Origin: Bacteroidota bacterium | GTDB taxonomy: Bacteria > Bacteroidota > Bacteroidia > Chitinophagales > LD1 | Reading direction: 5' to 3' | NCBI GenBank assembly: GCA_028288545.1 | Contig: JAQBNQ010000298.1 | Span: forward strand, 1 to 33,542 | Length of the DNA: 33,542 nucleotides | Part shown: piece after piece, positions 16,740-23,750 of the stretch | How positions within the stretch are numbered: position 1 is the first letter of the stretch | Layout: each line of letters starts with the position of its first letter | Program-made: the position numbers and the translations under genes | The notes under the pieces: generated by a model | Told to the model about the DNA's origin: nothing | What the model saw: only the letters and a program-made list of their open reading frames with translations | Databases searched by the model: none

Positions 16740-17375
16740 TCACTTTACAATGGAATAGCTCTTCAATTGATAGGTTTTGTTCGCATTTGTATATTCTTCA
16801 AAAACCGTAAATCCAATGAGCCCAACATTTTTTGCATATAAATAAGTGGGTGCCAATTGTGGAAAGGCCGGCCTGAATTGCACAAATGTCATTCGAACCA
16901 CATCCTCGTAACTTTGATTATTGATGGAATAGGTTTTGTAGATATTGAGGGTATCGTGAAAATAGGTGTTAACACTAAACGTTTCGTCTTTTTTGTTCAG
17001 TTCCAGTTCGCAGGACAAATTTAAACTATCATATTTTCCGTTCATGTTATAAAGATCAATGTTCGCGTTGGTGTGAACAGTTACAGTAAGGGTATCGTTG
17101 GTTTTTTTAGAGATTAACATGTAGTTAACCTGTTGCGTGTAACTGCCATCGCAGGGTTTTTCCGTATATCCAAAATTCGTTACATCAGACCTGTTGACCA
17201 GGGTAAGCGTATCAACATCGTTTGCGTTGGCTACATTTTCAAATACCCAGTAACTCCCATCTAAAAACTCCGAAAAGTATTTTTGCGATGAGAGAGTTAA
17301 AAGATAAGTTGGTTTGTTGCCGCAGCGGCACGAAGCAATAAGGAACAGAAAAATCACTATTGAAAATCTTGTCAT
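16740..17375 (-). CDS. Lipoprotein of unknown function
   Basis: 211 residues from MTRFSIVIFLFLIASC; the frame extends 21 codons upstream (MMTKADYRSF...), but the lipoprotein signal fixes this start. The lipobox is LIAS-C with Cys16 as the lipidated residue. The mature part is beta-rich with alternating hydrophobic residues ('DGSYWVFEN', 'DTLTLVNRSDVTNFGYTEK', 'DTLTVTVHTNANIDLYNMNG'), suggesting a lipocalin- or beta-sandwich-like fold typical of small Bacteroidota lipoproteins; this is inference. It is divergent from gldM, with about 208 bp between starts. LspA, encoded 3 kb away, would process it. Function unknown. Confidence 0.8.
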   Translation of the reverse strand: MTRFSIVIFLFLIASCRCGNKPTYLLTLSSQKYFSEFLDGSYWVFENVANANDVDTLTLVNRSDVTNFGYTEKPCDGSYTQQVNYMLISKKTNDTLTVTVHTNANIDLYNMNGKYDSLNLSCELELNKKDETFSVNTYFHDTLNIYKTYSINNQSYEDVVRMTFVQFRPAFPQLAPTYLYAKNVGLIGFTVFEEYTNANKTYQLKSYSIVK

Positions 17376-17583
17376 GTTTTTAAGTATTATCTGGTACTTT
17401 AAATATACAAAACTTCTGTAATCAGCCTTTGTCATCATGGTATAACGAAATTCTTTTCTTAAATATTTTTGGTTCGCACATTAATTCTATAAAAATCTTT
17501 TGAACCTCTTGGCTCCGCAATTTTTATAAATGGGCTTTCGTTTCCAGTAGGACACGTTTTTTTGTAACTAAAAAATATCCACT

Positions 17584-19203
17584 ATGTCTCACTCCGAACT
17601 TAAGCCCAGGCAGAAGATGATAAACCTCATCTACCTTGTTCTTACAGCCATACTTGCTCTCAATGTTTCGGGCGAGGTGTTGGACGCCTTTAAAACCGTT
17701 AACGACGGCATTGGCAATTCCAACACCTCCCTTAAAACAAAAAATTCCGACATCTATACCGATTTTGGGACGCAGTTCTTAAACGATTCCGCCCGCGCAG
17801 AAAAGGCTTATAAAAAGGCATTGCAGGCAAGGGCCTTATCTGATAAGCTTTATGTTTTGCTGGAGCAATACAAAAAGCAAATGGTGACCGAAGCGGGTGG
17901 GATTGATCCTGAAACCGGAAAAATTAAAAGAGATGATGACATTAATGTTTCAACGGGGCTATTTGTTGAAAATGAAGGCAAGAAAGGAAAAGAACTTAAA
18001 AAGGAAATAGAAAATACGAGGCAGGATTTGCTGAATCTTTTAGAAGCGCAGGATAGAAAAGAGGCCGAGCAATCGTTTGCGTTAAAAATTGATGGCGCTG
18101 TTCCGGGCAAAACGTGGGAATACGCGAAGTTTAATAGTGTGCCCGTAGTGGCAGCAGTAACCTTGCTTACAAAATACCAGAATGATCTGCTAAGTGCCGA
18201 AGGTAATGTGGTGGCTAAGCTGTATAGTTCGGTTTACAAAAACGTGGATAAGGTAGATCGCTTTGCGGCTAAGGTGATAGCACCCGGTAGTTATATTTTA
18301 CAGGGAGAATCATACAAGGCCGACGTAATGGTAGCCGCTTATAATTCTACCAAGGACCCTGAAGTTTTTTTGGGGCAGTTTACTCCCGATGTTAAAGCCG
18401 ATCCGGATGGCGGCTATAAAATGATAGCCTCTGCAAACGAGGCTTTGCCATTGGTGAACCCTGTAAAGGTAGATGTGCAGCACGGCATAGGTAAATTGGC
18501 CATGGCCGGCGCTGCTACCGGCAACAAAAAATACACGGGGGTTGTGCGGGTAAAAAATACGGATGGCGTATATAAGTTTTTTCCGTTTGAGGGCCAATAC
18601 CAGGTGGCACCGAAAACGGCAGTGGTTTCGCCAAAGATGCTGAACGTATTATACATTGGTTTGGATAACCCCGTGGATGTAAGTGTGCCTGGCGTTGCAC
18701 AAAGTGACGTAATTGCAACTTTTGAAGGAGACGGGAAGTTAGTGGCTTCAACCGATGGCGGGTTCAAGGCCCTGGTTACTACTCCCGGAACTACCAAAGT
18801 TAAAGTGAGTGCAAAAATTGACGGCAGGGTTGTACCGATGGGAGAGAAGCAGTTTCGGATAAAGAGGATTCCCAATCCTGTGACCACGATAGATGGAATT
18901 TCGAGTGGCGGTACAGCCACCGCCACGTTTATTGATCAAAGAGCAGGCGTTGTTCCAAAGTCGGATGATTTTATTTATGGATCATTGCCATGGAAAGTAA
19001 TAAAGTATGTGGTATCCATTCACAAAGGAATGGATCTATATAAAATTGAGAACGAAGGCCCCGTATTTAACCAAAAGATAAAAACGCTAAAGAAGGGTTT
19101 GAAAAAAGGCGATACCTTTTTTGTTGATGAGATAATAGTAATGGGCCCCGACCAAAAGCAAAGATCTATTCCCCCACTAGCGTACAACATAACGGCGCAG
19201 TAA
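17584..19203 (+). CDS. gldM: GldM (PorM): T9SS / gliding motor component
   Basis: GldM forms, with GldL, the proton-driven inner-membrane motor of T9SS and gliding. GldM dimers span the periplasm to reach the GldKN ring. Seen: the diagnostic N-terminus PRQKMINLIYLVLTAILALN, with a single TM helix at about 12-30 and a short cytoplasmic head; a long periplasmic part with helical stretches (about 60-160, KKALQARALSDKLYVLLEQY) followed by beta domains; and the typical C-terminal region. At 539 residues it is slightly longer than the roughly 515 usual for the family. gldN follows after 70 bp. The gene is preceded by an opposite-strand lipoprotein gene, so gldK and gldL are not in their usual place immediately upstream, and no copy was seen elsewhere in the window. 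Confidence 0.95.
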   Translation: MSHSELKPRQKMINLIYLVLTAILALNVSGEVLDAFKTVNDGIGNSNTSLKTKNSDIYTDFGTQFLNDSARAEKAYKKALQARALSDKLYVLLEQYKKQMVTEAGGIDPETGKIKRDDDINVSTGLFVENEGKKGKELKKEIENTRQDLLNLLEAQDRKEAEQSFALKIDGAVPGKTWEYAKFNSVPVVAAVTLLTKYQNDLLSAEGNVVAKLYSSVYKNVDKVDRFAAKVIAPGSYILQGESYKADVMVAAYNSTKDPEVFLGQFTPDVKADPDGGYKMIASANEALPLVNPVKVDVQHGIGKLAMAGAATGNKKYTGVVRVKNTDGVYKFFPFEGQYQVAPKTAVVSPKMLNVLYIGLDNPVDVSVPGVAQSDVIATFEGDGKLVASTDGGFKALVTTPGTTKVKVSAKIDGRVVPMGEKQFRIKRIPNPVTTIDGISSGGTATATFIDQRAGVVPKSDDFIYGSLPWKVIKYVVSIHKGMDLYKIENEGPVFNQKIKTLKKGLKKGDTFFVDEIIVMGPDQKQRSIPPLAYNITAQ

Positions 19204-19222
19204 AAGAAACGCAGAAATAGCG

Positions 19223-19248
19223 GGGCGCAATGTTACTTTTTTGCGCCC
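19223..19248 (+). other. Hairpin in the gldM-gldN gap
   Basis: GGGCGCAA (19223-19230), a 10-base loop ending in TTTT, then TTGCGCCC (19241-19248). It is GC-rich but has no T-run after the right arm. It may partly attenuate transcription and set GldM:GldN ratios, or be a processing or stability element. Confidence 0.45.
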
Positions 19249-19273
19249 TTGCATTATATAAGAAACCACTTTT

Positions 19274-20104
19274 ATGATGACCATTAAAAAGATTGCCGGC
19301 ACTATTGTTTTAATCCTGGCGCTGCAAAACATTTGGGGACAGAGTGCCCAACAACAAAATCCATGGCAGGAACGGGACCGGAAAGATGCCCAGCCGTTGC
19401 CACATGAATATCAAAGAGAGGCGGATGTTTTTTGGAGCAAAAATATCTGGAGGATAATTGATACCCGCGAAAAAATGAATAAACCTTTCGAGTATCCTCA
19501 ACAACCCCTGATACAGATAATTCATGAGGCTGCAAAAAGGGGTGAAATAACTGTCTACGATCCGGCGGTGCAGGATGCTGACCAGTTTAGAAAAGTAATG
19601 GATACCAGCGAGGTAATTTCAATGGGTACGAAAATTGATACCACTATTCAATCCTTGCCAGAAAATCCGGATTCGGAACAAACTGTTATTGTTCGCAATG
19701 AATTGACCTGGGATAAGATCAAAAAATTCCGAATAAAGGAGGTTTGGTTTTTTGATACTAAAACCTCGGCAATGCAGGTGCGCATTATTGGAATTGCACC
19801 CGTTATGGAAGACTACGACGCACAGGGAAATTATCGCGGAGACATGACCATGTACTGGGTTCCTTTTGAGCAGATGCGTGGCCTATTAGCAAAGCGCGAA
19901 GTATTTAATCCTCAAAATGACTCAAAGCGGTTTAGTTGGGAAGACCTTTTTGAAATGAGGAAGTTTGAAAGCTACATTTATAAAGAAAGCAATGTGTACG
20001 ACCGTAACGTACAGGAATATGCCACAGGTGTTGATGCGCAAATTGAAAGTGAACGGATTAAGCAGGAATTATTTGAAAAGGAGCATGATATGTGGGAGTA
20101 TTAA
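19274..20104 (+). CDS. gldN: GldN (PorN): T9SS periplasmic ring component
   Basis: GldN/PorN forms, with the lipoprotein GldK/PorK, the large periplasmic ring of T9SS under the outer membrane. Seen: a signal peptide (about 1-23, LALQNIWGQ); 'DVFWSKNIWRIIDTREKMNK', 'YPQQPLIQIIHEAAKRGEIT', 'IKKFRIKEVWFFDTKTS', 'VRIIGIAPVMEDYD' and 'WVPFEQMRGLLAKREVFN', which are signatures of the family; and a charged helical C-terminus (RIKQELFEKEHDMWEY). 276 residues, normal for the family. Two adjacent ATG codons could start it; the first is used here. It follows gldM on the same strand and precedes lspA, likely one operon. Confidence 0.93.
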   Translation: MMTIKKIAGTIVLILALQNIWGQSAQQQNPWQERDRKDAQPLPHEYQREADVFWSKNIWRIIDTREKMNKPFEYPQQPLIQIIHEAAKRGEITVYDPAVQDADQFRKVMDTSEVISMGTKIDTTIQSLPENPDSEQTVIVRNELTWDKIKKFRIKEVWFFDTKTSAMQVRIIGIAPVMEDYDAQGNYRGDMTMYWVPFEQMRGLLAKREVFNPQNDSKRFSWEDLFEMRKFESYIYKESNVYDRNVQEYATGVDAQIESERIKQELFEKEHDMWEY

Positions 20105-20148
20105 CCGGGATCTTTACCTTAAAGTAAAAACTGTAAACCGTAAACCGA

Positions 20149-20177
20149 AAAATATTAGGTTTGCCGCCTAAATATTT
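20149..20177 (+). other. Hairpin just upstream of the lspA start
   Basis: AAAATATTAGG (20149-20159) pairs with CCTAAATATTT (20167-20177) with one bulged base and a 7-base loop. The right arm ends 5 bases before the TTG start of lspA, so folding could hide the initiation region and limit lspA translation. Part of the right arm (AATATTTG) is also one mismatch from a -7 element, so a promoter reading is possible. Confidence 0.35.
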
Positions 20178-20182
20178 GCCCG

Positions 20183-20809
20183 TTGAAACCTTACAAAGCG
20201 GTTCTGATTATTGTACTCATAATTATAGCTGACCAGGCACTGAAGATTTGGGTGAAAACCCACATGATGCTGGATGAGGAGATATTCATTACAAACTGGT
20301 TCCGTATTCATTTTGCTGAAAATAAAGGCATGGCCTTTAGTATGGAATTACCCGGTGTTTGGGGTAAGGCGCTATTAGGTATTTTCCGTTCCGCTGCAGC
20401 AGTTGCAGGAACCTGGTACGTTATACGTTTATTAAAACAAAAGGCGCATTGGGGATTTATTGCGGCATGTTGCAGTATACTTGCCGGGGCCATAGGTAAT
20501 TTGATTGACGGTGCATTTTATGGCTTGCTTTTTACTGACAGCTATGGCAGGCTGGCGCAGGTCTTTCCGGCAAAGGGGTATGCCGGTTTTATGCAGGGGC
20601 AGGTAGTTGATATGCTGCGCTTTCCTTTATTTCATGGATTCTCCCCTAATTGGCTACCCTTATGGGGCGGTCAATATTTTGAATTTTTCAATGCCGTTTT
20701 TAATATATCCGATGCGGCTATAACAGTGGGGGTCTTTATAATTCTCATTTTCCAAAAGACATTTTTTAAGGAGCCAGTGGCTGATCAATCCATAGGTGAT
20801 TCAATTTGA
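20183..20809 (+). CDS. lspA: Lipoprotein signal peptidase (signal peptidase II)
   Basis: Inner-membrane aspartyl protease that cuts prolipoproteins before the lipid-modified Cys. Seen: TM1 with the IIIADQALK motif (Asp17); FAENKGMAFSM (Asn47); GAIGNLID (Asn106, Asp109); VVDMLRFP with catalytic Asp143; FNISDAAITVG with catalytic Asp177; and a last TM VGVFIILIF. At 208 residues it is longer than the E. coli enzyme because of an insertion of about 30 residues between GNLID and VVDML. The start must be TTG (MKPYKAVLII): the first ATG comes 28 codons later and would delete TM1, and an in-frame stop lies 9 codons upstream. It follows gldN by 78 bp. Substrates nearby include the lipoproteins at 16740 and 28903. 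Confidence 0.95.
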   Translation: MKPYKAVLIIVLIIIADQALKIWVKTHMMLDEEIFITNWFRIHFAENKGMAFSMELPGVWGKALLGIFRSAAAVAGTWYVIRLLKQKAHWGFIAACCSILAGAIGNLIDGAFYGLLFTDSYGRLAQVFPAKGYAGFMQGQVVDMLRFPLFHGFSPNWLPLWGGQYFEFFNAVFNISDAAITVGVFIILIFQKTFFKEPVADQSIGDSI

Positions 20810-20920
20810 AGGATCGGCTCCGAGTTAAAATGCAGCAACAAAAAGTGATTGTAATCTTGTTTATATACGACCGGTCTTTTGGTTACCCACTAAACTGAGA
20901 TAATTTAACTAAGTTCGGAA

Positions 20921-22810
20921 ATGCAAAAATGGCGTAATACAATTTTGGTATGGATGCTTCATGCCGTCTTATCTGCATTAATTGCCTGGAGCGTTTTATT
21001 CAAGGGGGAGTTTAGTGTAGTAAAGAGTTCTCTTTTTCACTTTGCATTGGTGTTGAGAAGCATTAAGGACGCCCTCATTTATGTTTTGAAAGAAGATTAT
21101 AGCCAATGGGTGGTTTCTTTTCATTTTACCGGCATTTTTTTATTCCTTTTTTTACGGGTAGTCCCCTTCGGAATCCTTATAATATGGGTTTATAGGCGCA
21201 CTCCTTTTAAAAAAATATCTTATGCTTATCATTCGTTTAAGTCCTTTGCTTTAAAGGTAAAGGGCCTTATTATTTATGATTTTCTGGAAGCAGATGTATT
21301 TGTTCTCTTCTTGATTTTTTTCTCATCCTGGATGATATCTCAAATGTTGATTTATCTTATTGCTCAACAAAAGATGGATTATTTAGTTTTAATGGAGGGT
21401 CAATTCGTACAAGGGAAAATTGTAGTTTGGGGGTGTTATTTATTTGCTTTGATCGCAATTATAGCAAGATGGCAAAGTTTCAAAAGCAGGTGTAAACGTT
21501 TTTGGGGACACAAGATTTTTCCACATGGGCTTTCATTGTTTAGGATATTATTTTTTTTGGAGGAAATACAAGTGCTCTTTTATGATAAAACAGTTTTAAT
21601 TCACCGGGTTGCTCCACCTGGTGTTCCGTTGCAGCCGATGGAGTTTACGGGTTGGTACGCGAACCTTTTACCAGCAAACCAGGAAATTTATAGTATGGCC
21701 TGCATATTGGCGATTGTTGCTTCCGCCTTTGTTGTACTTGGGTTTATGACACGTTTATCGCTTATCACTTTAACTGTGCTCGCATTTTATGTTTACGCTA
21801 TGCCAAATATGTATGGGAAAATTAACCATAATCATATTCATCTCTGGATACCTTTGATATTGATTTTCACTCCTTGTGCTGAGGTATGGAGTTTGGATGC
21901 GCTAATAAATAGATGGCGGGGAAACAGACAAATTGTAGGATTATCTTCGGCTTATTGGCAGCCGTTGGCAGCTATTTATATGATTCTTGGAGTTATGTAC
22001 ACATTTTCGGGATTGCGTAAATTATGGGATTGCGGTTTTGCCTGGGGTTTGAGTGATCATTTTATATATCAGATACAGGAGGAATGGATTGAAAATTATA
22101 AGATAGTGCCAGCCCTAAGAATAGATCACTATCCTACAATTGCAAAAGCCGGGGGAATGGGTATAGTAATATTCGAAATATTATATCTGGGACTTATCTT
22201 TTATCCGGTGGGCAGATGGATTGCTTGTATTGGAGGACTTGCGTTACATAATCTGGCAGGATATTTTATGAATATTGATTTCGCCGATTTACAAAAAGTA
22301 TACTTTTCGTATTTAACGCCGTTGGTCAAAAGAAAAGAAAGTTTCTATGGTCAAATTGATTCGCTGAAATCTTCATATAAATTTTATTTCATCCTGGTAA
22401 TTCTTTTAACTGGTAATATAGTCATGTCTTTATGGGGCAAAACCTCTTGGCCTTTTTCGCCATATCCTTCTTATTCTACCTTGGCTCCAGGTACAACCAC
22501 TATTATTAAATTTGAGGCGCTAGCTGCAGACGGTACAAGAATTAACATAGATAGTCTTGCTCAAACAAGCGGCTTTCGCAAGGAAACCTTTCGGCCGCTT
22601 GAAGAAGAATTAATAAGAATAAAAGATTCTGACACAGCGATACTGCAACGAAGCGCGTGGAATTTGTGGTCGAATTGGTCGGGCTTTTTACCACCATTGG
22701 CTGGTTTTAAAAAAGTTGAAGTGTATGCAGTGACGTTTCCTGTAGCGCCGGAACGATATAATGAAATTGTAAAAAAGGAATTGCTGACAACCCTTGATTT
22801 AAAGAATTAA
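20921..22810 (+). CDS. HTTM-domain (vitamin K gamma-carboxylase-like) polytopic membrane protein
   Basis: 629 residues. The central region (about 195-470) fits the HTTM family, the bacterial relatives of vitamin K-dependent gamma-carboxylase: 'LFRILFFLEEIQVLFYDK', 'GWYANLLPANQEIYSMACIL', 'FVVLGFMTRLSLITLTVLAF', 'NMYGKINHNHIHLWIPLILI' with the His cluster, 'MYTFSGLRKL' and 'GGLALHNLAGYFMN'. It is preceded by about 190 residues with several extra hydrophobic helices, and followed by a last TM (FYFILVILLTGNIVMSLWG) and an extracytoplasmic tail of about 130 residues. Bacterial HTTM proteins are mostly uncharacterised; carboxylase activity should not be assumed. It starts 111 bp after lspA, perhaps from its own promoter. 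Lower conservation in the N- and C-terminal parts leaves their roles open. Confidence 0.82.
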   Translation: MQKWRNTILVWMLHAVLSALIAWSVLFKGEFSVVKSSLFHFALVLRSIKDALIYVLKEDYSQWVVSFHFTGIFLFLFLRVVPFGILIIWVYRRTPFKKISYAYHSFKSFALKVKGLIIYDFLEADVFVLFLIFFSSWMISQMLIYLIAQQKMDYLVLMEGQFVQGKIVVWGCYLFALIAIIARWQSFKSRCKRFWGHKIFPHGLSLFRILFFLEEIQVLFYDKTVLIHRVAPPGVPLQPMEFTGWYANLLPANQEIYSMACILAIVASAFVVLGFMTRLSLITLTVLAFYVYAMPNMYGKINHNHIHLWIPLILIFTPCAEVWSLDALINRWRGNRQIVGLSSAYWQPLAAIYMILGVMYTFSGLRKLWDCGFAWGLSDHFIYQIQEEWIENYKIVPALRIDHYPTIAKAGGMGIVIFEILYLGLIFYPVGRWIACIGGLALHNLAGYFMNIDFADLQKVYFSYLTPLVKRKESFYGQIDSLKSSYKFYFILVILLTGNIVMSLWGKTSWPFSPYPSYSTLAPGTTTIIKFEALAADGTRINIDSLAQTSGFRKETFRPLEEELIRIKDSDTAILQRSAWNLWSNWSGFLPPLAGFKKVEVYAVTFPVAPERYNEIVKKELLTTLDLKN

Positions 22811-23019
22811 ATCCTCTTCAAATCATTCCATCTTATTTCAAATAGTTAATCAGCCTAACGATAATGTAGCAAGTGAGGTAAAATAGCTGCATTTTTGAAT
22901 ACTCTCCGACCCAACATGACAATTGTCATGTCGATAAGCAACTATGATCATATTGTACGGTAATCATTTGTGCCAATTTTGCCGTTAAATAGCTTAAGTA
23001 AACCCATGAACCAATTTAT
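22811..23019. other. Regulatory-looking gap upstream of the XRE gene
   Basis: 209 bases, AT-rich, with an 18-bp perfect palindrome (22914-22931), a 10-bp palindrome TATGATCATA (22943-22952) and a weak promoter-like pair: TTG at 22953, then CAATTTTG at 22974-22981 after 18 bases. No ORF is supported. Confidence 0.45.
22914..22931. promoter_or_regulatory. 18-bp perfect palindrome, candidate operator for the XRE regulator
   Basis: ACATGACAATTGTCATGT is its own reverse complement over 18 bases, with no loop. It lies 88 bases before the XRE start and just upstream of a candidate -33 element. Half-site and spacing suit a dimeric HTH_3-type repressor, so autoregulation is the simplest reading. That the XRE protein binds here is inference. 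Confidence 0.55.
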
Positions 23020-23265
23020 ATGACTGACATTAAATTTTTATCCTCTCTTGGATCCAGGATCCGGGAGATACGCAAAGAAAAAAGCATTACCCAAACCACT
23101 TTAGCCGAACTGTGCGAAATTGAAAAAGCGAACATGTCCCGCATCGAATCTGGCAAAACCAATGTAACGGTGCTTACCTTGCTGAAAATAAGCAAGGCAT
23201 TAAACACACCGGTTTCTGATATTCTTGCCAATATGGATGTTAGGGCGGATGGCATAGCTGCCTGA
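23020..23265 (+). CDS. Small XRE-family (HTH_3) transcriptional regulator
   Basis: 81 residues, essentially a lone helix-turn-helix domain: 'LGSRIREIRKEKSITQTTLA' (helices 1-2), 'LCEIEKANMSRIESGKTNVT' (recognition helix, with the typical SRIE-G), and 'LTLLKISKALNTPVSDIL'. It matches the Cro/CI/XRE fold over residues 7-62, with no sensor domain. Such single-domain regulators usually act as dimers on short palindromes; one is present upstream. An HExxH protein is encoded 174 bp downstream, an arrangement reminiscent of ImmR/ImmA-like regulator-protease pairs. The ATG is clear. Target genes beyond itself are unknown. Confidence 0.9.
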   Translation: MTDIKFLSSLGSRIREIRKEKSITQTTLAELCEIEKANMSRIESGKTNVTVLTLLKISKALNTPVSDILANMDVRADGIAA

Positions 23266-23274
23266 TCAGGCAGC
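23257..23274. other. 18-bp perfect palindrome over the XRE stop codon
   Basis: GCTGCCTGATCAGGCAGC is a perfect palindrome spanning the TGA stop (23263-23265). As RNA it would form a 7-bp stem with a GATC loop followed by CTTTAA, a weak terminator-like hairpin; as DNA it could be a protein site. Confidence 0.5.
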
Positions 23275-23295
23275 CTTTAAACGGTAGAGATGTTG

Positions 23296-23311
23296 TTGTT
23301 ATTAATAACAA
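23296..23311. other. 16-bp AT-rich perfect palindrome
   Basis: TTGTTATTAATAACAA is a perfect palindrome between the XRE gene and the HExxH gene. It is different in sequence from the palindrome upstream of the XRE gene. Confidence 0.4.
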
Positions 23312-23345
23312 TAGCAAAACTGTATTTGACCAATAAACTAGTCTG

Positions 23346-23380
23346 ACTCTAAGTAATTGAGTTTCAGCCTTAGAGTTTTT
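23346..23380 (+). terminator. Possible weak terminator after the XRE gene
   Basis: ACTCTAAG (23346-23353) and CTTAGAGT (23369-23376) form an 8-bp stem with a 15-base loop, followed by TTTT. The stem is AT-rich and the loop large, so efficiency is probably low. If active, it would separate the XRE gene from the HExxH gene. Confidence 0.45.
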
Positions 23381-23439
23381 GTGTTGTTAAAAAGGAAAAT
23401 TCATCAAAACTTAAGCGGTTGTCAGACCGTTTGAGTGAT

Positions 23440-23691
23440 ATGAAGAATAAACGAAAACTCAAAGTTGTTGAAGTTAAGTTAGGAAGGGAAAGGGCGTTGG
23501 GAATAGCGGATTATGAAAATTTCAATATTCTCGTTGATCCACGGCAAAAACCCTACGAATATCTGAATACAATGGTGCATGAATTAATTCATCACATGGC
23601 CCCGTCGTGGGATGAAAGTAAGGTTGCCTGGTGGGCTAACCGTTTATCCCGTTTTCTCTGGAGCCATAACTACCGCCAGGTAAAACAGTAA
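23440..23691 (+). CDS. Small zincin-like protein with HExxH motif
   Basis: 83 residues from the ATG (MKNKRKLKVVEVKLG); a TTG 7 codons earlier is possible. The helix 'YLNTMVHELIHHMAPSWDES' carries His47-Glu48-x-x-His51, the zinc and catalytic motif of zincins. Downstream Asp58/Glu59 in 'WDESKVAWWANRL' could supply a third ligand. The end, 'RFLWSHNYRQV', resembles small HExxH proteins of phages and bacteria that I recall ending LW..GYR; this is from memory. At this size it is a minimal metallopeptidase core or a degenerate relative. The translation 'ERALGIADYENFNILVDPRQ' fits a beta sheet preceding the catalytic helix. It has no signal peptide, so it is cytoplasmic. Substrate unknown; the XRE regulator upstream is one candidate. 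Confidence 0.75.
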   Translation: MKNKRKLKVVEVKLGRERALGIADYENFNILVDPRQKPYEYLNTMVHELIHHMAPSWDESKVAWWANRLSRFLWSHNYRQVKQ

Positions 23692-23750
23692 TAGCTACCT
23701 ATTGCCTTTGGGCGAAGAACTGCTATCTTTTTCTATTTTTACCCCCGCTT

